Origin: Aurantiochytrium sp. KH105 | Lineage: Eukaryota > Sar > Bigyra > Thraustochytrida > Thraustochytriidae | Assembly: GCA_003116975.1 (NCBI GenBank) | Contig: BGKB01000175.1 | Coordinates: forward strand, 1-64,000 | Length of the DNA stretch: 64,000 nucleotides | Direction: 5' to 3' | Shown: in pieces, positions 22,221 to 33,464 of the stretch | Numbering within the stretch: position 1 is the first letter of the stretch | How the letters are laid out: each line of letters opens with the position of its first letter | Notes under the pieces: model-generated | What the model was told of the DNA's origin: nothing | Seen by the model: the letters and a program-made list of their open reading frames with translations, nothing else | The model's database searches: none | Program-made: the position numbers and the translations under genes

Positions 22221-24990
22221 GGTGCTCGTTTCGTCTCGCGCTCGCTCCGCTGTCTCCTCGTCTCCTCTCCTCGCCCCTGGCCCTCCCTCCCTCCCTTGAC
22301 TCTCCCCGTTCGTCGCTGCTCTCGCTTGCGTGTCTGCGAGCTCCTTCCTCTGCACGCGTTTGCCGCTCCAACTGCCGCAGCCTGCTCTGCTGCTACCTAC
22401 GTGCACCAGAACCGGGTGCAGAAGTGTTTTCCGTAGCTAGGCACTAGGAAATACCATACTCGCAAGAACTTGAACTGGAATCTGCGTCCAAACTGACGAT
22501 TCCACGCTGGCTCGTTGGCACGTGCCTGACACGAGCGAGCGCGCGAGCGTCAGCGAGCTGCCCTGCGAGCGAGTGAGTCCGGGAGAACGAGAACGAGTGA
22601 GTCCGAGACAACTCGCTATACGCTGCATTTGTAGACGCCTGCGAAGTAGTTTGAACTGCCATAAGAAGTCGCGATGTCCCAAAGATTACCGACACAGAGA
22701 GACGATTATCATTTTTTTGTCGGACTGGGACGTCGAGTCTAGGCGGGTATAACCTATACTAGCCTGGCTGACGGGCTTTCTTCTCCCGGAGATGGCCGGT
22801 TATAAACCTATAGGCCTACCTTCTGCGTAGCGAAATCATCGTTGTCGTTGTCCAGTGTTTGCCGACAACCATTTTTAAGGTCGATTCGTTTTTTCTTTAA
22901 GGTGCATCTAGTCCCTCCTGGCGCGTGGTGGCAACCATGCTGTGCGCGCGCGGAAGGTTCGGTGAGTACGTCGCGAGCATGCGGACGCACGCGCTTGCGA
23001 TTGGGAGAGGTAGGTGAGGATGAGCTTCTGCCAAGTCTTCGTGAGGAAAGCAAGAAGCCTCGGGTGACAGAGGTGAGGTCGAGATCGCAACAGCGCCGGC
23101 GACGGGGCCGGCTCAACTCGCAGCAGTGCATAGTACTTTCGAGCCGGAGGATCGCAACATCTTCTGGGGTGAAATGCAGGCCGAAATCACTGTGCTTCAG
23201 CCGAGTCGGACTTTTACGGTTTTCTAAAGCGTCGTGAAAGTCATCAAATTTCTACTTTGGGAGCTGCTGGTTGGCCATATCTGTCTTTCTCTCAAAGCAG
23301 AATTGGTCTATGCTCCTGTGAAAAAGTCTCAATTGAACATTTGTGGTTTGCTTGAGGGTCTAGTCGCAGCTAGTTCTTGGTCTTTCTACTTTTATTTGTG
23401 CTCCGAGGCCTTAACTAAGCAACGTCATGCAGCCTCTTCTTCTTCTTCTTCTTCGCTGCCGTTGTCATCGTCATCGTCGTCGTCGTCGTCGTCGCAGGCG
23501 CATACTCCATGAACATCGACCAGTAGTAAAGCGCACGCAAGCTCGACCTTGAAAGCCACGTCTTCGAGGTATTAATCCCAGGTACTCACCAACCCGCCTT
23601 CTGCGAGCTTGTGTGGGGCTCGGCAAAGGACAGTGTCGTGTCGTGGAGATGCGGGACTATGGCCCGTACCGAGGTCTTTGTTTTAGGCTGCCGCCGTCTC
23701 ACAGCAATTGATAAGTGCTTCAAAGATGGAAACGCTGGCGTAGGCATCTTGGAATCTCTGCGCAAGCACTCATATGCGTTTCAGAAGGTAACATGAAAGG
23801 TTTTCCCACCCAGTTTCGTCCTGAATGCTCCAATTCGAAGTGGTTAAACTCGCCTGCAACTCAGCGAAAGTTGCCTTTGTCCGTCGATGTATACGACGGA
23901 ATGAGTTCGACGGACAGGATCATGGTAAACAAAAACTAGGCAGCCGGAAAGCAACGCCTGCAGCTTTAACCGTCCCTGATGTGTCATTTGCACCTTCTAC
24001 TTTTGCTCCGAGACAGGCCCCGACATCAGCATTTCGTGCGCAAAAGGGGCATTTCATCCTTCATCTTCAGCTGCGATGACTTCGCGTCAACTTTTGAACA
24101 AGAGGCGCAATGAAACGGAGAACAAAAGCAAGCGAGCTCGTTAAGCTGCAACGAAAGTCGGCAACGTTCACTTGGCCTTGAAGGAGCAAGTCGAAGAGAG
24201 TGGTCTGATTTCAGTGCTGCATACAAGGGTCGCCTTTTTCAATTGACGAAAGAAATGGACGACGTAATGGCCAAACTCGCTGCAGTCGAGAAGGATAAAG
24301 CTTCCCTTCGCCATGATCTATCAAACAAAGAAAAGGTAATGTAAAATTTGATTCGTGAACTTCAAGAGAATAAAAAGATGTTGCCTGTGTAACAGAGGAA
24401 CGGAGTCGGCGCGAGACACCAACAACTCGCAGAGTTCGTAAGATAAACGAGTATTTCCGGGATCACATGAATACTCCTGGGGAACTTCGATGCAGAGAAA
24501 AGTACCGCACGTGGGTTGAGGTTAGGCGTGACAATGACATAAAACACTGGCAAGAGAAATTCAACTATTCATGTTTTCGCCAATCATGAATTGATGTACT
24601 TTTCAATTGGCGGCACGCCAGCAGCGAGAGCCCGTATCTTGGGTTGGAGAACATTTCTGTTCCAGCTGCGCAGAACCTCTTCTGGAGAACACCAGGGACA
24701 GTGCCGTCCACGTTTGAGGAAGCTACGACACGTCTTCCTTATGGTCTTCCTTTTCTCCTCCGCCCTTTTCCCCTCCGTTCTCCCCTTGCTTCTTCCTTTC
24801 ATTTTCGCTTGCCCGCGCATGAAATAGTCTGTGAAAGCGAGCTAAGGCAGGCTGTCGGCCTCATACTACCAGGGCACCATCACCCCCAATCATCACATTC
24901 TTCCCCTCCGCGTTCTCCTTCTTTCTTCACGGACTCGCACGCGTCGTCACGCAGCTGTCCGGCTGCACGCGAAAGAAGCCGTGCCGCGTG
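22221..24990. other. AT-richer intergenic region with decayed coding-like stretches
   Basis: No intact gene is seen in 2.8 kb. Codon-like, non-repetitive open stretches occur between about 23230 and 24600, including one helical coiled-coil-like segment near 24250-24350 and a charged segment near 24400-24590, but they are short and in different frames. TCT/TCG trinucleotide repeats lie at 23430-23500. It may be a broken or intron-rich gene, or remains of a mobile element; nothing recognisable (no reverse transcriptase, integrase or transposase motif) was found. Confidence 0.45.
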
Positions 24991-26071
24991 AGTCTTCATT
25001 TTATTCGCGGCCACTCACTCTCCCACATGCAGTGCATAAGAGAGCTAGCCGGACTTTTACCTCGGCTCATCGGCTTGCACGCAGGCAGTCACCGGCCAGT
25101 GGCCATGGTGGCAGACAGCCAGCCATCACCACACACGCAGCCAGGAGCTGCAGCACGAGCACGGGCCCGTGCTCTGGCCGCGGCTCAGTGGGGACAGCCC
25201 TCACCCGCCCTACCGACCCCCTTTCCCGCCTTTTTTTTTATTGTAATATTTGCTTTTCCTCCCTCCCCTCCACACACTGCCGTCCTGTTGTTTCACAACA
25301 GCTAAAGGAGCCCCCACATCTTCGGTAAATTCGTACTTGTGGGATATGGAGTTCACAAGAAATTTCCCCGGAGCGTCCGGCTGGAGCGTTCGGCTGTTTC
25401 CGCGCTGGCTGGCCAAGGCCAATCTGAAGGACCCTCTGGCTGCCGTTCTCCACCTTCGCGCTGGCCATCGCTGCCGCCAATCAGTTCTCCTTCGCGCGCT
25501 CTGCCTTGTTCTGCCCCGACTTGCCCTTCTGTCATCGAGCACGATTCTACCCTTGCCACTTGCTGGCAGAGACGGCCAGCGCGCTGCGCTGCCGCTCCGA
25601 GGTCTGTCTACAACTTACAACTTGCGTCCAAGGAAACCCGTTTCCAACGCCAGCTGTCCCTCTTGGGGAGTAAACCGCAGGCGCGCGCGACCAGCCCCCG
25701 TGTCCTGCCGGCCAGCGCGGCCCGAGGAGCCAGGTCGTGAGGGCGACTGCGAGGTCGACGACCGCGGCCTCGGCGCCCAAGAATTAGCACCGAGGACAGA
25801 CCAAGAAAGAAGGTAAAAGAGTGGACTTGAATGAGGCCGGGCGACCGTGACCGCCTCCAGCCAGCCAGCCACTATGCCAACCAGCCGGGCCAGCAGCCAG
25901 CTTGGGCTCGGTCCTCACGAGGCTCCCGCAGGAGGCGAAGCATCGATCAATCCGATCGCGCGACGGACGGATGGATGGATGCGTGGATGGCTGGCCGGCT
26001 TGGCGTCGCAGCTTCCCGAGTCGGCCGTGCTCGTTCGCGGGCGGCCACAGACGGGCCGGGAGGGAAAGTGG

Positions 26072-26110
26072 GCGATGCGATGCGATGCGATGCGATGCGA
26101 CGCGACGCGA
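26072..26110. repeat. GATGC pentanucleotide microsatellite
   Basis: About seven tandem units, GATGC changing to GACGC at the right end. Confidence 0.9.
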
Positions 26111-29100
26111 ACGCCATCGGGGAAGGCCCGTCTTCGACGAAACTCGAGGCGAGCGCTTGATGGTATATATACGCAGCTGCCGAGCCATCGACGTGATGAT
26201 TGGGGCTGCCTAACAAAGATGTCCTGGCCTGGACCTCTCCTCAGCGTCGTGAGTGCCGGCGCAATTAACAGCGGCACCTCGAAAGTCTCACTCTGAGCGA
26301 CCGGGAAGACGAAGGCGCCCGAATCGAGCCTCATTTTGCCAGGCCAATGCAAACATGGTGTCGCGGCTGATGCAGGTGCAATGCTGGCCGCAGGCACGGA
26401 GAAATGATCGATCGATCGATTGATTGATTGAAAACCAATCAACCAATCGATCTGCCACTGGCAGATTCAAAGGTTTGCCCTGCTAGTCTGGCCGAGACCA
26501 GACTGTGCCCGCTGTGTTAGCTGGCCCTGGTGGCTGGCAGCTGGCTGCAGATCGATTCGAGAGCGAGAAAGTGTTTCGCGATAGAAACTCGCGGCTCACG
26601 AGACTGCCGAGGCGCAGCTCGGCGCAGCCGGCCCGGCTGAACAATCTCTGCCGCTGGCGGTCGACACGAAACCCCAGTCGCCAGCAGCTGTTCGTGGTGG
26701 CCAGCCTCGTTGCCTGCCTGTCAGCCAATCAATTCGTCCGTCTCTCTGCTGACGGAGAGATATGACTTTGACTTTTGAAGGACCTTTGCTGCCATGATCC
26801 CTTCTTTGGTCGTCGATCAATCCACCTCCCTCTCTTTTGTGCTGTATGCCAGTAGAAAGTTTAGACGGCTGCTGCACGATGCCATTTGCTCGCAAGATCC
26901 ATTTCGTCGTCAACAAAGATCTCTTGAAAACCTTCACTTGACGCGTGCGTGCAGCACCAGCTGCAGGCAGCAGCACCAGCAACAGCAGTATACCATCACC
27001 AGCCAGCAAATCGAGCGTTCGAGTCTCAAAATGCCCACACGGCCTGGGTTCCCAAATCTCGCACTTGTCCAGCCAGGTGGCTTGCGGTGACGCCCGGGGC
27101 CGCTCGCAGCTTATCAGAAAAGGACAAGGGCGAGACCACTAGCACCCATTCATTGATAATTCCTCTAGGCAGTGGCAGCCACCATGGCCAGCGGTAGCGG
27201 CCACTACCGCTGGTTTCCGCGCGATTCAGCGTAGAGCGCTCGCTCGGCCGCGGCGTCGCCACCACATGCTTTCGCAAGAACGCGGCTCGGACGCTTGCTA
27301 TGTACTTATTTTCCCGTCGCTCCCTCTGCCAATTTTCTTTGCTTTGCCTTGTGTTCCTTTCTAATTTCTTTTCCCTTTTCCCCGCTGCTGTAGCCCGCAG
27401 CGCCCCGGTAACGCACGGAGGCTGGCGTGACTTACCTACTCGGTTGCTCGCGGTGGGATCGAGCGCGACTGCCACAATCATACGAGCTAATAGCATGGCT
27501 GTAACAAATTCGTAACGACGAATGAGCACCATGCTAGCGAGGACACGACGCTGACTGGCGGCCGCGACAAGCCAGCAGAGCCGCAGATATCGTCCAATGG
27601 ACGGCTTTCTGAACGAGCGCGCGTAAAACATGGCTGATTGATCAAAAAATAGTGCGATCGACCGAAATCAGAAAAAATAAAAGTGGAAGAGTGCGCGGGA
27701 GTGGCAGTGGCAGTGGTGGCCTTGCAAATGCCGCAGCTTGCTGAGCGCCTTGGCCTCGCGGCAGCCTTGCTTTAATCCATCACAAGTAGCTTGTAGCGCC
27801 CCACCCCATCATCGGTGCTGAGCGCTAGCTGTGCCGGTCCGCGGCAGCGGGGCAGCTGCGATTGCTAGAGTCAACACCTGAGCTCTTTGGCGAGCTAGCT
27901 CAGCCCGAACCGCTGGCCGCTTCCACGGGAATTCCTCGCATGTTGTAGCTGCGGTCAGTGCACGCCGCTGCCGCTGCGGGGGCATGGCCAGAGGGAGGAA
28001 ACTTCCGGGTAGCGTCCGCGGCGCTCTGGCTCCACTGTATGCAGAACAGCTGCCATTGCACAGCATAATCCCGACACCCGAAAGCACAAAGGGCCACAGT
28101 ATATTTCACAGACGGCCCACCACTGGGGGGTGATGGGCGGAAGCACGACAGCACTGGCCAGTGGCAGGTGGCAAGCAACTTCACTGTCAAGCAAAGGCCA
28201 ACGAGCGTGCCAAAACTGCGTACTACCTCGTGTATACGAGAAATGCAAAAACCGCAGTGACCGACCGACCGACCGACCGCGCCGCCTTGGCATCGCCCTG
28301 ATTGCATTGCCGCGTGCGCGGACGGTCTCCGTCCGATCCGGTAAGGTTGTATCCTACAATTCGCTCCGACACGTCAGTGACAGATGGCTGCTGACCTGTG
28401 ACTGGGCGGTGTAGCTGCTGCTGCTGACAGCAGCCAGCAGCAGCGTAGCAGCACCAACAGTAGCAGCAGCAATGCGCGGCGAGGTTTTGGTCAGGCTGCT
28501 GCCACCATGGACCGAGCCCGCGTTCTTCCCGAGGCACATGCAGGCGTCTCCTTGTCTGGAAGCGCAGAACGGCAAGGCAAGGCGCGAGATGCCAGCTTCG
28601 CGCTGAGCCTTGCCTTGGCGGTAGAGGGGTCGTAGCATGGTGCAACCCTCCGTCGACGCGTGCCCGTGAGCGTCGGATGCGGCAAGCGTGCGCGCCCGTG
28701 CGCCCATGGCCGACCACCACTCTTGCTGCTCCAACCCGCCACGCCCCTGTGTCCCCGTAGAGCGAGAGAGATTCGGGGTGACCCTATCGCGAAGCAGGCT
28801 GTGGCCATTGTCAATGAGAAACTTTTTTGGCTGTGGAGGTGTGACTCGCAGTAGCGGGGCTCTCGGGGGGAGGAGGGTGCTGGAGAGGCTTTATTCTCTG
28901 TTTCTATCAGCGGCAGACAAACCACAGCCTGGCGCGATAGCCGTCCTTGGGCCTGCACAGTAATTATTCCAATCAGGCCTCTTGCCAGCAGCCGCCGGGA
29001 GCGATTAGCTCTGATCAGCCTGGCTCGCCCGGCAAGGAAAGGCAAGCTAGCAAGCACGCGCGCATCAGCCAGCTTGCCTCCAACGAGAACTCTGGCAGGA

Positions 29101-29322
29101 TGAGCTGTGAGTCGACTTTGCACGGGAGGGAGTGGGGCTTGGAACCGTGGGGTGTGACCAACGCGGTGTGTGGGCCGCTGCGGGCCGGGCGGACGCTGGA
29201 GAGCTACGTACAACGCACGTTCAATTCAACTCAAATTGCATCGACTCCACTCGTATCGCCCCGACGCGACGCAACGCGACGCAACGCGACGCAATAGAGT
29301 AACACAAAAAGTCTCTGCGTGG

Positions 29323-29356
29323 TGAGGCGAGGCGAGGCGAGGCGAGGCGAGGCGAG
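29323..29356. repeat. GGCGA pentanucleotide microsatellite
   Basis: Six to seven perfect GGCGA copies. Just to the left (29262-29295) is an eight-base CGACGCAA repeat. Confidence 0.9.
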
Positions 29357-29457
29357 TTTTTCTCGTTCGAAGAGCGCGCAGACTGACCTAGAAGGAAAGC
29401 TTGCCTTCCTTAAACTTACTCTCTGTCTGTTGATGGCCGTGGCAGGGGGAGAGTTCT

Positions 29458-29478
29458 CCCCCCCCCCCCCCCCCCCCC
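29458..29478. repeat. Homopolymer run of about 21 cytosines
   Basis: An uninterrupted C run (G on the minus strand) with potential for quadruplex or i-motif structure. Exact length is sensitive to sequencing error. Confidence 0.85.
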
Positions 29479-29721
29479 TAGTGCTGGCCGGCCTCATCTC
29501 GGGCTGGTCCATCCATTCCTCCGGCCACTTTGTTTACTGTCATCAATCAGTGAGCGTTTTTACGATTCCCGTCCTTCCTTTTTTCTTCCTTCTTTCCACT
29601 TCTTTTCCTTCCTTTTACCCTGCCCCCCCCTTCTGCGCGCGCGCGGGGGAGGAAAAGAGAAAAGCGCGGACGGAAGCGTGCACTGCCAGGGAGCGAGCGA
29701 GCAAGCGGGCACCAGCGGAGT

Positions 29722-29762
29722 CAAGCCAAGCCAAGCCAAGCCAAGCCAAGCCAAGCCAAGCC
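29722..29762. repeat. AAGCC pentanucleotide microsatellite, copy 1
   Basis: Eight perfect AAGCC units. An independent array of the same unit lies 1.6 kb away at 31354-31391. Confidence 0.95.
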
Positions 29763-30279
29763 GACTCCGAAGCGATCGAAGGACATCTGCGATGCTGGCT
29801 CAACCGCCCAGACACAAGCAGAGATTGAAAGAAAGAAAGATAGAAAGAAAAAAAAAGGAAATTAAAAAGCGAAAACGAAAAAGGAGAAAGGACGAAAGAA
29901 AAATTAGGGAGGGGAGGGGACGCCAACCAGCCAGCTAGCTACCTAGCTCGCTGCGAGCGCCGCCGCGGTGCTCTCCACCCTCTTCCTCCCTTCTTCCCCC
30001 CTTCCTGCTCCTTCCTGCCTACCTGCCTTCGCGCCTGCCGTTCTCCTCCCGTCTGCCCCTCCTCTGTGCGCGCGCCCGCCGTGTCGCACGCGAGAAAGCA
30101 AGCAAGCAAGAAAAAGTAGGCAGCTTGGATTGGATTTGGAGTCTGCCTCGCCTCGCCTCGCCCGGCCCCGCGAGCGCCAAAGCGCCAACTGGCCGCCACT
30201 CGACCTGTGAGCCGCGGTTTTCCGAGCCGCGCAGCGCAGCGCAGCGTGGACCGGGCCGGAGCAGAACAGCGCAAAGCGG

Positions 30280-30336
30280 CGCAGAGCAGCGCAGAGCAGC
30301 GCAGAGCAGAGCAGAGCGGAGCAGAGCGGAGCAGAG
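30280..30336. repeat. GCAGA / GCAGAGCGGA pentanucleotide array
   Basis: About eleven five-base units, starting as GCAGAGCAGC and ending as GCAGAGCGGA, which indicates a higher-order ten-base period. Confidence 0.9.
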
Positions 30337-30613
30337 CTCGTGGTTTTGCGTGCTTTTTGTTCTCCAGCTACAGGGCGATCGCGGCGTATACCATCGCTTG
30401 CTCGCGAGGGTGTCTCCGTGCGTGGGCGTAGCAAGGCACTCGTGGCGGGCGTGTCCGGCGGCAGGCGTCGAGCCTCGGCGTCGCGCGGGCAGGCCAAGGC
30501 CAGCCAGCGTGCGTGCGTGCGTGCTCCTTGGCTCTGTCGATCGCTCCGCGCGCTTTGTGCTCAACTCGAAGCTCTTCACTTCTTCCCCGTCGTCATCCTC
30601 ATCTGCGAAGACC

Positions 30614-30617
<4 letters not shown>

Positions 30618-30644
<27 letters not shown>

Positions 30645-30645
30645 A
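30618..30645. repeat. CTG trinucleotide repeat
   Basis: Nine CTG/GCT units. No surrounding gene is supported, so it is treated as non-coding. Confidence 0.85.
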
Positions 30646-31129
30646 CAAAACGTGACGCTCGCAGGTCTCTCTCTTCTCGCCGCGCGCTCTCTCTCGCTCG
30701 CTCTCGCGCGAGGCAGGCCGCTCCTCGCGCGCAGGAGCGCTCGCGAAGCCCCGTCGCGCTGCGCAGAGACCTGCGAGGAGAAGGAAGGGAGAGCAGGAAA
30801 GCGCAGATCAGAAACAAGAGCGCGGGCCCAGGCCACGAGGCCAGGCCAGGCCGTGACAGGGCCTCGTCGAAGCTGCGCTGAGCGAGGAGCGCTGGCTCGG
30901 CCTCGCTCTGGAGAGCAGGGCAGAGAAGCAAGGCCAAGATTGGACAGGAGCGAGCGCCGTCGGTCGACCGCTTTCTTTGCGCTGTCTGTGCACGCACGTG
31001 AGCGCGGGGGCCGAGAGCTGAGAGCAAGCCCGGCCGGCCGCGCGGGCGCAGAGGCAAGGCCAAGGCCTTCTGAATCTTCGCCAAGAGCTTGCGTGTTTGG
31101 GGGATTCTTCCCCTCCTTTGGTTTTCCCA

Positions 31130-31130
31130 G

Positions 31131-31164
<34 letters not shown>
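31130..31164. repeat. GCAG tetranucleotide microsatellite
   Basis: Eight to nine perfect GCAG units. Confidence 0.9.
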
Positions 31165-31165
<1 letters not shown>

Positions 31166-31353
31166 TTGCTTAGCAGCGCGAGCCAGACGAGCATCTTGAG
31201 CTCGTTGATCAGTCCTGATCGCGGCGCTCGAGACCAGAGCCCGTGGCCTCTGCGAGACGCTGGTGGCCGCGCACACGCTCTCTCCGCCAGCGCAGCCCAT
31301 CGCAGCCACCTAGCCAGCTTCTCGGCCGCCTCGTCGGCCAGACGCGCGAGCGA

Positions 31354-31391
31354 GGCCAAGCCAAGCCAAGCCAAGCCAAGCCAAGCCAAGC
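31354..31391. repeat. AAGCC pentanucleotide microsatellite, copy 2
   Basis: Seven perfect AAGCC units, matching the array at 29722-29762 in sequence and orientation. Confidence 0.95.
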
Positions 31392-32660
31392 GAGGTGGAG
31401 CGAGGCCAAGCCAGACAACGAACGTAAGCAAGAGGGGTACGCAGGAAGCCTCGCGAGGAAGAAGGCCTCGCTGCGACGGTCCTCGCGCGGCCCTCCTCCG
31501 TTCGAGTCGCGCTCCCTTCGTGCCTCCGAGGACGGGTGGTCCAGCCTCGCGCCCGCCCGCGGCGAGCGAGCGTCCAGGCCTGCACGCGCCGCGGCAGCCG
31601 TGCAACCGCCCGCGGCGGGCACGCGTCAGGACTTGCGTGGTTTCGAGGCGGGCTTGCCCTGCAGCTGCTGCAGCTGCTGCTTGCCCGGGCCGCGACCACC
31701 CGTTGCAGATCGCCCTCCGCTTGCGCGCGCGCGCTTCCGGCCGGCCGGCCTCGACCTCGCGGGTCGCGAGCGAGCGCGCGCAGTTTGCGAGCGAGCGAGC
31801 GAGCGGCCGAGGGCGGGCTCGTGGCCGCTGCGCGCAGCGCTGGCGAGGGAGGGGAAGCGGCCAGGGAGAAAGCACGCAGGGCGGAGCAGAGGCGAGCAAA
31901 GAGATCGGCGGGCGGAAGAAAGAAAGAAGAAGAGGAAGGGAAGAAAGGAGGAGAGAAAGAAAGTAAAATAGTCACGGGAAAGAGAGGAAGAAAGAGGAGG
32001 ACAACCGGAAAAAAAAAAAAAGGAAGAAAGAAAGAAAGAAGAAGAAGCCGTTCTGCGGCTGCGAAAGACAAGACAGGACAGGATAAGAGAAGAAAAGATA
32101 AGATAAGACGAGACATCGCGTAGCAGCGCGAGCGAGCTCGCAAGAGAAGAGGGAGGTCGAGCGGGCGGGCTTGCGAGGCGCGAGACGTGCCGGCATCGGA
32201 GCGCGACAGCGACCAGCACGAGAGACGAGGCGAAGCCAGCGAAGCAGCCGGTCGGCGCCGCGTAGACAAAGGTCGAGGAAGGCGAGGTCGGCGGGTGGGG
32301 CGTCTGCCGTATCTTGGCTGGCTTGGTGGGTGCGACGCGGAGGTGGCGGCGAGGCGCACGCAAGCGACTGCAAGTAAGCAAGCAAGTCCATCGATTCATT
32401 CGGAGGAGACTCGGGAGAGCAGTGCAGCCCAGCCAAGCCAAACTAAGCCAGGCCGGAAAAAGACAGTAAAACGGCCACCCTTTGTCAAGTTGCCAAGCCA
32501 GCTAGCCAGCCAGCTAGCTAGCTGGCCCTCCAGCGACCCACCCACCGAGTCGTCACGCCGCGTAGGCCATCCCTGGCCGCAGCACTGACACACCCCACGC
32601 TGGTTTTGAGACGTCCGCGCGGACGGCTTGCGTAACTGTATTGTGAGTTTCTTTGTTCTC

Positions 32661-32661
32661 G

Positions 32662-32701
<40 letters not shown>

Positions 32702-32703
32702 TG
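32661..32703. repeat. GTGC tetranucleotide microsatellite
   Basis: Ten to eleven GTGC units, the reverse complement of the GCAC arrays in desert 1. Confidence 0.95.
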
Positions 32704-33227
32704 TGGCGAGACCATACGGTGTTGTGTTGCTCAATTTTCAAGTCGAGTCAAGTCAAGTCGAGTCAATTCGAGCGAGCGACCAAAGCAAGCAGGCCAAACC
32801 AACCCAATCCTTCGTGAGGCCGTTTCTTGCTTTCTGTACTCCATAGTTACTTCTTCTACGGCCGCGTTCTCCAGCAAGCTGCCGCGTTCTCCAGCAAGCT
32901 AGCGAAGCAAAGGGAGGCAGGCCGGACGGCTTTGGGCGAGGCTAAAAGGGAACCAGCGGCAGCGCCTGCTTGCCTGCCTGCCTGCCTGCCTGCTTGGCTT
33001 CCTGCAAAAAGAGAAAGAAGGACTCGCTGCGACGACGCCGACGCAAGCCGGTCGCCGAGCGCGCGCAAACAGAGAGGCAAAGGAGCCTCCGTGGACGTGG
33101 GGGTCCAGGGTGAGAGGGGGAGGAGGGGGGGGGGCGCAGGCGAGAAGAGGAGGAGTCCCCGCGACGCGCACGGGCGTACGCGGGACCCACCCCCTCGCGC
33201 GGACACTCCGTACTGCTGTAAGCAAGT

Positions 33228-33292
33228 AAACAAACAAGCAAGCAAGCAAACAAACAAACAAACACACAAACAAACAAACAAACAAACAAACA
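33228..33292. repeat. AAAC tetranucleotide microsatellite
   Basis: AAAC units with a short AAGC insert near the left end. It is 170 bases upstream of the polyS/polyQ start codon and may be in its 5' UTR. Confidence 0.9.
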
Positions 33293-33464
33293 CAAGATTG
33301 ACGCGCACGCAAGGACGAGTGAATTCCAAAAAAGAAGAAGGACTCTTTGTGAACGCGGCTCGCATCTGCAAGAAAGACTTCGGCGCCCACCAAACGTCAC
33401 GCCTGCTGGCTGGCTGGCTGGTTGGCTGGCTGGCTAGCTGGCTGCCTGACTGGCGCAGTAAGTG

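Larger units (their letters stand above)
24991..33464. other. Gene desert 2, repeat-rich, upstream of the polyS/polyQ gene
   Basis: 8.5 kb without a supportable gene. Like desert 1 it is built of microsatellites, Arg/Ala/Ser-coding GC-rich frames on all six frames and CAAGC/GCCAG-type words. Base bias shifts in blocks: 31910-32110 is almost pure purine on the plus strand, while 29970-30060 is pyrimidine-rich. It ends at the polyserine/polyglutamine gene at 33465. Function unknown. Confidence 0.6.

Noticed and set aside
22221-24990. Retroelement or DNA transposon remnant
   Set aside because: No terminal repeats, target duplications, reverse transcriptase, integrase or transposase motifs were recognised.
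30618-30645. CTG repeat as part of a polyglutamine or polyalanine gene
   Set aside because: All surrounding frames are short and low-complexity; no gene context.
33462-33464. GTG as start of the polyS/polyQ gene
   Set aside because: A eukaryotic gene is expected to use the ATG immediately after it, at 33465.
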